Of a stretch of DNA of 64,000 nucleotides, positions 35,998 to 46,133 are shown piece after piece. A program made the position numbers and the translations under genes. The notes under the pieces are model-generated. The model saw nothing but the letters and a program-made list of their open reading frames with translations, was not told where the DNA came from and did no database searches. How positions within the stretch are numbered: position 1 is the first letter of the stretch; each line of letters starts with the position of its first letter. Source of the DNA: Populus alba (taxonomy: Eukaryota > Streptophyta > Magnoliopsida > Malpighiales > Salicaceae); assembly GCF_005239225.2 (NCBI RefSeq), contig NC_133302.1:7006001-7070000 (forward strand), written 5' to 3'.

Positions 35998-38216
35998 AAA
36001 CTCATCAGTTATGACAGAACACCAATTTGGATTTTTAGTGGCATGGGCAAGGGTGGCAAGTTCTTGAGGTTTAGTGTTTAGTTTGGTAGTGAACGTGAGT
36101 TTTTTAATGGGTTTGTGAATGTTGTTTTTGGATTGGGTGGTCATAGGATGACAGGGGAGTGGTTCTGGTGGGTGGTGTTGCTGCTAAAGTTGGGGTGGGC
36201 GGTGTAGGGATAGGAGTGGAGGAAGAAGGCAGAGAAGATATGTTCGAAAGGTTTTCTAGATCTGGTGATGTAGGAAGGACCACTAGCAGGGGAGATGTTG
36301 GGGTGAGAGTCCCCACATCAGGTGCAGCTGCAAAAGAATGTGTAGAAGATGCAGAATGGATGCTAGAATGGTGATAACTAGTGAAATCCACATGTTAACT
36401 ACTGTAGATTCCCATTAAGACTCTTGTTTATCTAAAGAATGATATTGAAAAATATGCTCGATAAAAGAAACATGCCTAGACACAATAATTTTATAGAACT
36501 CGGGTTCAAAACAGAAATAAGCACTTTGTGACAAAGAATATCCTAGGAAAATGCATGGTTTAGATCTGGGGTCTAACTTATGTGCAGTGTAAAGGCGAAG
36601 CCAAGGATAACATAAACATCCAAAACTATGAAGTTTTTCAAAATTTAGGGAATGTTGAAAAATAAGTGCATAAGGTGAAAGATTTTGTAACGTCGTAGTA
36701 GGCATGCGATTAATGAGATAGATCACGGTAGCAAAAACACAAGACAAAAAAAACATGGTAGGGATGCATGAGTTAAAAGCAAGAGGTCTGTTTCCACAAT
36801 ATGTTTATTACGGTGTTCAGCAAAACCATTGTGTTCAGGAGTTTATGGTGTTGTCAGATGAGATATTTCATGCATAACAAAGAACTTTGTTAACACAATA
36901 TATTCACCCCCATTGTCAAAATACAGAGTCAGAATGTTTCTCTTGAAATAATTTTTCAATATTGCTTTAAAAGCGAATGAAAGTTGTTTTGATGTCAGAT
37001 TTTTTCTTTAGCGGATAAAACCATATGTATTTAGTGAAGTAATCCACAAAAATATCATAATACTTAAAACCATCAACAAATGGAAGAGGTAAGGTCCATA
37101 CATCAAAAAATATTAATTCAGGAGGTTTGTGAGAAATCAAAGTGGAGATAAAAAATGGTAACTTGTGACTCTTATTATAGGGACACGCATTGCAGACAAA
37201 GTCTTTAGACACTGAAGACGAATCTAAATTATGCTTAGTCAAAATTGTTTTTAAAACAGAAAAAGCTGAATGACCTAATCAAAAATGCCAATTTATTGGA
37301 GCGAGTTTGAGACTCGAAAAAGCATGAGGAGTGACAATGCACGACCAGTTGTACACACCTTCTTTGGTTTTACCCTTTACACGAATTTCCCCTGTCAACA
37401 AGTCCTTCACAAGAAAACACCAGGGTAAGAACTCAATAGAGACATTATTATCAACTCAGGTATGGCCTTGATGGAGGTCGGTTGCTATTGGTTGTGTTGT
37501 GGGAGGCCACAAACTGATTTTGTCCTGGGTAGCAGTGCTGTTGGTCGATAGAGGAACGCCAATTTCCTCCCGAGTTTTTAGGTGTGGAGTGACCAACATT
37601 GGTGAAGGGATACCGACCACTGGTGTGATTGGTGGGATGCGTAGTAAGTGGAAAACAATTAACAAGCTTGTTGGTTTCATAGAGTCAGGCTACAAACATC
37701 AATAGTTTTTCATAAAGTTCATCAAAACTAATAGCATTCTCCCTGGCTTGCACTGCCCTTACCAATTCTTGGTAGCCATCACCTAGTTCTTCTAGGATTT
37801 TGTCCATCAAATCTTCATTGTCAACAGGCGCCCCTAGGACTGCAAGTTCATCAGCTATAGCCTTGACTGATTGCAGGAAGTCTGTAATACTAAGGGTGCC
37901 TTTGGTCAGCGATTTTAGATTGGCTTTTACTTGTTTGATGCAACCCCGAGATGGAGTTGTATATGTGGCAGCAAGGATGTTCCACACTTCGTGAGATGTT
38001 CTGGCTCGAGCAATAAATGGTATAATGGTTTGTGTAATGGATCTGATGATTGCGTTCAGAAGTAGATGGTCTTGACGTATCCAAGTGTGAGACTCTGGGT
38101 TTAAGGTTTAGGTGGTGATGTTGTTTGTGTTAGTGGTAAGTTATTGTGGTGGGCATGGCTTGGCGCCGTCTATATAGCCTTGCAATAGACAATAAAGAGT
38201 GTTTGAAATTGAAATC

Positions 38217-38221
38217 ATCAT
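38217..38221. repeat. Target-site duplication of the young TAT-type element, left
   Basis: ATCAT, repeated at 45796-45800. Removing the element and one copy rejoins copia gag sequence. Confidence 0.93.
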
Positions 38222-39779
38222 TGTTGTAACCCATTTTTGGGTCCCCACAAAAAAAAAAAATACAAAAAAAAAAAACCAAACAGTGTCGTTTTTGACACTG
38301 TTCCTCTTCCCGCATGCTGGCTAGAGCCCCACACCAATGAATTACAGGCTGCTCCTAAAAAACCCGCCGCGCACCCTGCCGAAATCAAGGGAGCGGCGCC
38401 TTGTTGTCGTGCCCAATGGCCGACCAGCCGTCGCGTGACCCGCTCCCTGGCTCCACAGTGAAAAGCCACGCTCACTGGCTCTATAAATAGAGAGGGAACA
38501 GAAGGGAGAAAAGGGGGGAGAAAGAGGAAGACCGAGAGAGAGGGAACAGAAGAGGGGAAGAGAAGAGAAGGGAGAGACAGAGAGAAGAAAGCAGAAGAGA
38601 AGGGAGAGAGAGCGAAGAAGAAGAAGAAGCAGAGAAGAGAGTAAAACAGAGGAGAGAGAGAGAGGAAAACAGCACCGCCGGCCACCGCGAACAGCCAGTT
38701 CCGCCGCCACCCCTGCTGCATCAGCCGCTGCCAACATCAACACAGCTCCAGGTAACGTCCTACCTTTCCCGTCGTTTTTTATGCTTCAGTTCATGCAGAA
38801 CGTTTACGTTCTGCAGAATTAATTAGCTAGTTACTGTGCTATGCACAGTAACTGGCTAATTAATTCACATTACTGTGCATTTGCTAATTAATTCTTTGGT
38901 CACTGTGTGTACAGTACCCCCGGTTACTATGTGCACAGTGACCAACCCATGCATTTGGGCCAGGTTCGGCCCAGCCCATGTATTTGGGCCTGACCCGGCC
39001 CATTTCAAAGAAAAAAAAATCAAAAATATTTGTTTCAGCATTTTATAATTTTTCCGCGTAGTTTTTATGTCATTTTGATTAATATTGGGTGGTATTTTTA
39101 TGTTGTTAAAAATACAAAAAATCTGAATATTAAAATACCCAGTTTTCGTCAAAAAAACTTCCAAAAAATACAAAAAAATTGAAAAAAAAAAGAAAAAAAA
39201 TGTTTTTGTGCATACGGCCAAGTGTCTCAAAGCTAAAAATTCATATTGTATTTTTTTTCATACACAAAAAAAATGTTTTAGCATGCATTCTGGCTTTAAT
39301 AACCAGTTTATTAAAGTCAAGAGAATATTGGCCAATATTTCAAAAACAAACAAAATTTTTGTTTGGCTCTTAGTATCCGGGGTATGACTTTACACGTAAT
39401 GCATATTCCGGATATTTAATTCTTTTTTTTTTTTAGACAATAGAACCTGGGGTATGACATTACATGTAATGCGTATTCCGAACAATAAAAAACCACAACA
39501 CGACCTTAGATTTTATCAGACATTAAAACAATGCAGCTTACCTTAGGTAGGGCGTAGTTGGGGTGCTAATACCTTCCCTTTACGCAACCAGTCTCCGTAC
39601 CCGATCTCTAAAGACCAGTTAAGGTTCCTAGTAACCAGAATACTAGGTGGCGACTCCCTGTCCATATTTTCACTTGTAGAGACAAGAATTTCCTTGTCTC
39701 TCCCTATTTGCCAAGAATAAATATTTTCCGTTTTTTCCTTGAGGGTGGACGATCGCCGCGCCGCCGCACACGTGCGACA
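38222..39779 (+). repeat. 5' LTR of the young element
   Basis: TATA box at 38482-38489 (TATAAATA) is followed by a purine-rich GA leader (38490-38680), a donor-like CCAGGTAACG at about 38750, three inverted repeats (38795-38943), GGGCC-type motifs (38957-39005), the AT-rich part, the conserved block at 39533-39600, TGGCGACTCC (39648-39657), and the end CGTGCGACA. Antisense open frames over the GA leader (38342-38743) are low-complexity shadows. Confidence 0.93.
38795..38943. other. Cluster of three inverted repeats in the 5' LTR
   Basis: First, GCAGAACGT and its complement with a 2-nt gap (38795-38814). Second, a 45-bp hairpin with 21-bp arms, one mismatch and a 3-nt loop (38819-38863; arm TTAATTAGCTAGTTACTGTG plus C). 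Third, GGTCACTGTG and its complement (38898-38943). The same cluster is at 44820-44968. Confidence 0.88.
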
Positions 39780-39782
39780 GAA

Positions 39783-39801
39783 TGGCGACTCCACTGGGGA
39801 C
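39783..39801 (+). other. Primer-binding site of the young element
   Basis: TGGCGACTCCACTGGGGAC, three bases after the LTR end. This matches my memory of the tRNA-Arg-type sites of Ogre/TAT elements. Its first ten bases repeat a decamer inside the LTR (39648-39657). Confidence 0.85.
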
Positions 39802-42640
39802 TTTGTGGACTAAGCTTTGTTTTTGTCTGATGATTGTGTTTTATTGTTGTGGTTTGCGTGTTTATTTTTAAATATGCATTTTCTATATATTTGTTCATAT
39901 TTAGTTGCGCGTCTTAATTTCTATACATATTTATCTCATGCATCACATAGTTACTTTTTTTAAAAAGCACACACAATCTTCAGGTTAGGAGGGGGACTAG
40001 CAGCTTACCTTACGACTTTTAGTCCAGGTTTAAGTTTGTATAAACCCCAACTCTTCATTGAGTGCTTAGACTGGTAATGGTTGGTACACGTACCATCTCA
40101 TTGCCTACAAGCCCCCATATTGCCTCCACGAGGGCGATCACTGGGACAACGAGAGTCCCTTTTTTTAGAGACCAAATAGTAAACCTACCTTTTGTCTCAC
40201 TTAAAAAGATTAGAACCAGCTTTTAGGATGTATGCTCCGTATACATTTTTTTGCATCCGAGCAAGCCCTTCTTGAAGCATCTTGAACTCCAGACTTATGG
40301 GTGACACAATGACCATCGCTCAGAAAATTTCATTGTAGAGTTTGTGCAAGAATCAAGATTCTTGTTTCATCATACGAGAGTTACGACCATGTTGTCACCC
40401 CTCGAAGGGCGAGTTCATCATATAGACTTCATGTTCATACATTTGTCATGCATGCACTTGAAAAGAAAGAAGATAGGTCCCTATGAATCTACAACACCCA
40501 ATTTTGAGTGGAAAAAAACATTGGAGATAAAGAAGCGTGCTCGCTGCAACATCCATTTTTCAAAGAAGAGTTGGAGTCTCTGAACAAAAGCTTGACTCAC
40601 CTCTAGCTTACTCGAGCATATATGGAGAAATGCCTCTGGTGAAGGTCCTTCCAATTGACCTATCATTTTTGTTCAAGCCCCAACAAAGACTCAACCTGAA
40701 GACATTGAGGGCCCACATGATCAAGAGCCTCAACACAATTTGAAGGGAAATTGCATCACCGTTGCAGAATGGAGCCTGTTCTTTCTCTGCCAAAATAACT
40801 ACCTCAGTTTGATCATGTCTCCAAAAAAAACTTGATTTTTTTGTTTTCAACCTATTCTAGTTTTTGTTGGTAATTTGGCTAAAAAATTCCACAAGACTTT
40901 CCTTGTCCACTGAGCCTTTCTTGTTAATAAAATCATGTGTTTTGTTGTGTTCATCACATGCCTTCATTTTTGTTGTTTCATGCAAATAACACATTGAGCA
41001 TAAGCTTTAAGCATGAAACCATCACGCCCAAAATCTTGTGGTGCATTTCCCTTTTCTTCCAAAAACTATGCATGATCGCATGTGAGGATTTTTGGGAATT
41101 CAAAGTTTAGTACAAAAACAGAAATCATGTTGACGTTTGTCCGAAACAAACGAGTTCTAGAAATTCAGGTGATTCTTTAGAGAGGTAACCATACACCTAG
41201 AAAAAAAAAAAAAAAAACATGAAGTGACTCCAAAAGCTGGGTTTTATTTGCATGAATAATGAGAAATCACATTGCATACTCGCATGAAAGCAAGGCTTAC
41301 CGATCCTAAATGCATGCATTTGAGATGAAGAAAGGCTATCTTTGATAATCCTTTCACAAAGTTGAAATATATCATTTGCAGTCCCCTTTTGAGCCTAATA
41401 CATTTTCTTGAAAAAATAACCTTGGCTAGGATCACACCCTACACTGGGGGGCAAGTGCAAAAAAGTCCATAATAATTGAAAGTGCTCAAATAACTCTTGG
41501 GGGCATAAAAAAGTCTTCAACAATGAAAGTGCCCAAACAATACTGGGGGGCATAAAAGAAAATTCTCAATGATCAAAGGTGCCCGTACAAAGCTAGGGGG
41601 GCATGAAGAAAAATCCAAAGGATCCAAAAATTTTAAGCAAAAAAACAAAGCAAATGCAATGATGCTCAAAATCAAATGAAGAAAACAAAAACAAAGAGAA
41701 AGAGCCCAAGCCCAATACTGGGGGGCACCGTGGACCATTTTACAAATCAATTACAAGGTCCAGGAATGTATGAACAAAAGAGTTTGGGATATAAGCACTT
41801 GTGATCCTTAGTCTTAAAGTCCCTTAAACACCTTTTGAGCCTACATATATCATTTTCTTCATAGCCAAAAGCCCAAGCCTACATTACGTGCCTAATCAAG
41901 CCCTTTCTGATCAAAGGCAAGCAATCTGGATAGGTAGGCAGTGCTTTCTCGTGCGGGTCAAATCATTATTCATGCAAATAAAATAAATGCTTTGAATCAA
42001 TTCGGTTCTCAATAACCCTCAAATTGAAATTTCAACCTTTTGTGACCAACCAGATGTCACTTCATCTTTAAACCAAAAGCAAAAAGCTTTCATCACGTCA
42101 AGAAACCTGTCCATAGGAATCACTTGAATTTTTTAGAACAAGTTTATTTTGAACCAATATCAAAATCATTTTTGTGATTGGCATGACTTTGAAGTTCCAA
42201 AAATTTTGCATGAAAACATTTCATTGTACAAAAAAAAAAACCCAAACTTACTTTCACATATCCTCACCCCAAACTAAACCCAAGTTGAACACTTGGGGGG
42301 CATGATCAAGCTGGGGGGCAATCAAAAACACATGGTAGGGCTGGCTCCATGATTCCTGTTCTAAGGAAAATGACGGGCAAAATTGGTAACTCTACTTGTT
42401 GGGGTGAAGGACAAAGATGTATGATGACATCAAACCCTTCCCAGAGGTCAAGATCACAATATGTAACCCGAGTAAGCAAAAGTGGAAAAGCCATCGAAGT
42501 TTACTACCAACACTACAACTTTTGAGAGAAAACAAAGACACCATGAAGAAATGGGGGCCTATATTTCTCAGGTAAGTATACATGCATATCAATCATAATG
42601 CATTCTCTTGCAACATTCACAGATCAGTGTTTCAACATCA
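39802..42640 (+). other. Non-coding interior of the young element
   Basis: No domain in any frame; the longest plus-strand frame (40344-40583) is not recognisable. There are seven dispersed GGGGGCA-type purine motifs between 41443 and 42320 that resemble the true polypurine tract. A strong donor-like CTCAGGTAAGTATAC lies near 42568. Confidence 0.75.
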
Positions 42641-43990
42641 TCCCTTCGGTAGTGCGTTTTCTAACCCTACCTCCTTTTGAGTGCGCCTTTGAGCCCTCAC
42701 CTCCATTTTGAGTGCGCCTTTGAGCCCTCATCCCTTTGGTAGTGCGCTTTCTAACCCTACCTCCTTTTGAGTGCGCCTTTGAGCCCTCACCTCCATTTTG
42801 AGTGCGCCTTTGAGCCCTCATCCCTTGGGTAGTGCGTTTTCTAACCCTACCTCCTTTTGAGTGCGCCTTTGAGCCCTCACCTCCATTTTTGAGTGCACCT
42901 TTGAGCCCTCATCCCTTTGGTAGTGCGTTTTCTAACCCTACCTCTTTTTTAGTGCGGCTTTGAGCCCTCATCCCTTAGGTAGTGCGTTTTCTAACCCTAC
43001 CTCCATTTTGAGTGCGCCTTTGAGCCCTCACCTCCATTTTGAGTGCGCCTTTGAGCCCTCATCCCTTAGGTAGTGGGTTTTCTAACCTTACCTCCATTTT
43101 GAGTGCGCCTTTGAGCCCTCACCTCCATTTTGAGTGCGCCTTTAAGCCCTCATCCCTTTGGTAGTGCGTTTTCTAACCCTACCTCTTTTTGAGTGCGCCT
43201 TTGAGCCCTCATCCCTTAGGTAGTGCGTTTTCTAACCCTACCTCCATTTTGAGTGCGCCTTTGAGCCCTCACCTCCATTTTTTAGTGCGCCTTTGAGCCC
43301 TCATCCCTTAGGTAGTGGGTTTTCTAACCCTACCTCCATTTTGAGTGCGCCTTTGAGCCCTCACCTCCATTTTGAGTGCGCCTTTAAGCCCTCATCCCTT
43401 TGGTAGTGCGTTTTCTAACCCTACCTCTTTTTGAGTGCGCCTTTGAGCCCTCATCCCTTAGGTAGTGCGTTTTCTAACCCTACCTCCATTTTGAGTGCGC
43501 CTTTGAGCCCTCACCTCCATTTTTTAGTGCGCCTTTGAGCCCTCATCCCTTTGATAGTGCTTTTTCTAACCCTACCTCCTTTTGAGTGCGCCTTTGAGCC
43601 CTCATCCCTTAGGTAGTGCGTTTTCTAACCCTACCTCCATTTTGAGTGCGCCTTTGAGCCCTCACCTCCATTTTGAGTGCGCCTTTGAGCCCTCATCCCT
43701 TAAGTAGTGCGTTTTCTAACCCTACCTCCTTTTAAGTGCACCTTTGAGCCCTCCTCCCTTAGGTAGTGCGTTTTCTAACCCTACCTCCTTTTAAGTGCAC
43801 CTTTGAGCCCTCCTCCCTTTGGTAGTGCATTTTCTAACATTACCTCCTTTTGAGTGCGACTTTGAGCCCTCATCCCTTAGGTAGTGCATTTTCTAACCCT
43901 ACCTCCTTTGGAGTGTGCCTTTGAGCCCTCAACTCATTCCAAGTGTACCTTTGAGCCCTCAAGTCCTTTTGAGTACGCCTTTACGCCCTC
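42640..43990 (+). repeat. Minisatellite with higher-order structure
   Basis: Two building blocks of about 30 bp alternate. One is GGTAGTGCGTTTTCTAACCC plus TACC; the other is GAGTGCGCCTTTGAGCCCTC in versions preceded by CTCCTTTT or CTCCATTTT. The common order is A-B-B', about 91 bp, repeated over 1.35 kb with local block losses. It lies between the interior and the 3' LTR. TAT-lineage elements are known to carry variable tandem arrays in this position. A minus-strand frame at 42624-42821 is produced by the repeat and is not a gene. Confidence 0.93.
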
Positions 43991-44237
43991 ACCAACTTTT
44001 TTCTGGGTAGGTCACCCATTACAATGAGACCACACTTCACTTTCTTTCCTTTTTTTTTTTCGGGTTAAAGGGGATTGGCGAAAGGAATCTCAGTTTAGCC
44101 CAACCATACACAGGACTTTGGGTCCAGTTGAAGTTTTGGGTCAATCAAATTTTGAGACGACCAGTTTCGGAAGACCAATGTTATTTTTTCTTTACAACAC
44201 TTACTATGCACAAATCTTTGCTCCGTAAGCATTGTAA

Positions 44238-44250
44238 AGAGGGGGGCAAC
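44238..44250 (+). other. Polypurine tract of the young element
   Basis: AAAGAGGGGGGCAAC immediately before the 3' LTR start TGTTGTAACC, where plus-strand DNA synthesis is primed in this class. Confidence 0.85.
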
Positions 44251-45795
44251 TGTTGTAACCCATTTTTGGGTCCCCACAAAAAAAAAAATACAAAAAAAAA
44301 AAAACCAAACAGTGTCGTTTTGACACTGTTCCTCTTCCCGCATGCTGCTAGAGCCCCACACCAATGATTACAGGCTGCTCCTAAAAACCCGCCGCGCACC
44401 CTGCCGAAATCAAGGGAGCGGCGCCTTGTTGTCGTGCCCAATGGCCGACCAGCCGTCGCGTGACCCGCTCCCTGGCTCCACAGTGAAAAGCCACGCTCAC
44501 TGGCTCTATAAATAGAGAGGGAACAGAAGGGAGAAAAGGGGGGAGAAAGAGGAAGACCGAGAGAGAGGGAACAGAAGAGGGGAAGAGAAGAGAAGGGAGA
44601 GACAGAGAGAAGAAAGCAGAAGAGAAGGGAGAGAGAGCGAAGAAGAAGAAGAAGCAGAGAAGAGAGTAAAACAGAGGAGAGAGAGAGAGGAAAACAGCAC
44701 CGCCGGCCACCGCGAACAGCCAGTTCCGCCGCCACCCCTGCTGCATCAGCCGCTGCCAGCATCAACACAGCTCCAGGTAACGTCCTACCTTTCCCGTCGT
44801 TTTTTTTGCTTCAGTTCATGCAGAACGTTTACGTTCTGCAGAATTAATTAGCTAGTTACTGTGCTATGCACAGTAACTGGCTAATTAATTCACATTACTG
44901 TGCATTTGCTAATTAATTCTTTGGTCACTGTGTGTACAGTACCCCCGGTTACTATGTGCACAGTGACCAACCCATGCATTTGGGCCAGGTTCGGCCCAGC
45001 CCATGTATTTGGGCCTGACCCGGCCCATTTCAAAGAAAAAAAATCAAAAATATTTGTTTCAGCATTTTATAATTTTTCCGCGTAGTTTTTATGTCATTTT
45101 GATTAATATTGGGTGGTATTTTATGTTGTTAAAAATACAAAAATCTGATATTAAAATACCCAGTTTTCGTCAAAAAACTTCCAAAAATACAAAAAAATTG
45201 AAAAAAAAAGAAAAAAAATGTTTTTGTGCATACGGCCAAGTGTCTCAAAGCTAAAAATTCATATTGTATTTTTTTCATACACAAAAAAAATGTTTTAGCA
45301 TGCATTCTGGCTTTAATAACCAGTTTATTAAAGTCAAGAGAATATTGGCCAATATTTCAAAAACAACAAAAATTTTTGTTTGGCTCTTAGTATCCGGGGT
45401 ATGACTTTACACGTAATGCATATTCCGGATATTTAATTCTTTTTTTTTTTAGACAATAGAACCTGGGGTATGACATTACATGTAATGCGTATTCCGAACA
45501 ATAAAAAACCACAACACGACCTTAGATTTTATCAGACATTAAAACAATGCAGCTTACCTTAGGTAGGGCGTAGTTGGGGTGCTAATACCTTCCCTTTACG
45601 CAACCAGTCTCCGTACCCGATCTCTAAAGACCAGTTAAGGTTCCTAGTAACCAGAATACTAGGTGGCGACTCCCTGTCCATATTTTCACTTGTAGAGACA
45701 AGAATTTCCTTGTCTCTCCCTATTTGCCAAGAATAAATATTTTCCGTTTTTTCCTTGAGGGTGGACGATCGCCGCGCCGCCGCACACGTGCGACA
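44251..45795 (+). repeat. 3' LTR of the young element
   Basis: Partner of 38222-39779 with the same landmarks: TATA box 44507-44514, donor-like CCAGGTAACG near 44775, inverted-repeat cluster 44820-44968, and TGGCGACTCC 45664-45673. It is 13 bp shorter, through single-base length differences. Confidence 0.93.
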
Positions 45796-45800
45796 ATCAT
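45796..45800. repeat. Target-site duplication of the young element, right
   Basis: ATCAT, matches 38217-38221. Confidence 0.93.
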
Positions 45801-45892
45801 GACAAGTAATTGGTGCTATTTAGTTTCAACGGAGCTTGAGTTGTGACATTAATGGTAACAAGAGTTGTGTTTTAGGAATCACTCATACAGTT

Positions 45893-46133
45893 TGTGAACA
45901 AAACTGACTTCCCTATTCACTAAATGAGGGTTTATTTATACTACAGAAACAACACAAAGACTAACCAATTACATCAATTAGAGTTCAACTCTACAACAAC
46001 CTTATCACTTGCCTGAGACCTATTTTCCAGGAGGTTAGTTAGTATTTGTTTTACATATGGACACTTACTTATAGAACACGTGTATTCAATAATCAATGTG
46101 AACTCATTCGGTGTTAGTGTCTAGGATATTACA
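45893..46133 (-). repeat. Candidate 5' LTR of the second copia
   Basis: On the minus strand the stretch runs from TGTAATATCCTAG (46133) to ...GTTCACA (about 45893), with a TATA box AGTATAAATAAACC near 45930-45943. Gag starts a few bases further on. No second copy remains and no primer-binding site is visible, so the ends are tentative. Confidence 0.45.

Larger units (their letters stand above)
38222..45795 (+). mobile_element. Young non-coding TAT/Ogre-type LTR retrotransposon, 7.6 kb
   Basis: LTRs of 1,558 and 1,545 bp (TGTTGTAACCC ... CGTGCGACA) flank a 4.5-kb interior with a primer-binding site, a minisatellite and a polypurine tract. An exact ATCAT target duplication lies on both sides. 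I find no gag, protease, reverse transcriptase or integrase motif in any frame, so it must have depended on proteins from a related element (a LARD-like, non-autonomous element). The LTRs differ mostly by single-base indels with only about two substitutions in the first 600 bp, which implies a recent insertion. Confidence 0.93.
33741..45886 (-). pseudogene. Gag-pol of the second copia, broken
   Basis: Reading leftward, gag starts MSDS at 45886 and continues TTQAPLKLNSTNYLS. The young element is inserted there, and gag resumes after it with FQFQTLF (38221). The UBN2 core EVWNILAATYTTPSRG and VNEDLMDKILEELG-like sequence lies at 37685-37987. Integrase is at 36415-37242: CNACPYNKSHKLPF, IFFDVW, FDNGGEY and EHNGFAEHRNKH keep the three acidic positions. 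Reverse transcriptase has LDINNAFLQGTL, GLKQASCAWYHE and YVDDIIITG near 34320. RNase H ends at SSKK, 33741. An estimated 25 codons between VITDEF (near 36000) and KWIFRIKR (near 34765) are missing at the LTR fragment insertion. Several stops and frameshifts add to the damage. Confidence 0.88.
33741..46133 (-). mobile_element. Second Ty1/copia element, 3'-truncated, hosting two later insertions
   Basis: Minus-strand copia running from a candidate LTR near 46133 to RNase H at 33741. Its own sequence is 33741-34777, 35998-38221 and 45796-46133. The gaps hold an LTR fragment (34778-35997) and the young non-coding element (38222-45795). The left end is cut within RNase H exactly where MCM9 pseudogene sequence starts, so the 3' LTR is gone. 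No copia primer-binding site was found after the candidate LTR. Confidence 0.85.

Noticed and set aside
36159..36374. Gly/Val-rich plus-strand frame
   Set aside because: Antisense of the Pro/Thr/Ser-rich linker between integrase and reverse transcriptase of the minus-strand copia.
38218..38743. Long antisense frames over both LTR leaders (also 44181-44768), Leu/Ser-rich and membrane-like
   Set aside because: They are the complement of a GA-rich leader; low complexity, and both arise from the same LTR sequence.
42624..42821. Minus-strand frame with a repeated basic peptide (GMRAQRRTQNGGEGSKAH)
   Set aside because: It exists because the repeat period is close to a multiple of three; it breaks where the units change.
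42640..43990. Regular repeats resembling a CRISPR array
   Set aside because: Units are contiguous variants with no unique spacers, sit inside a plant LTR element, and an older relative exists at 2340-2935.
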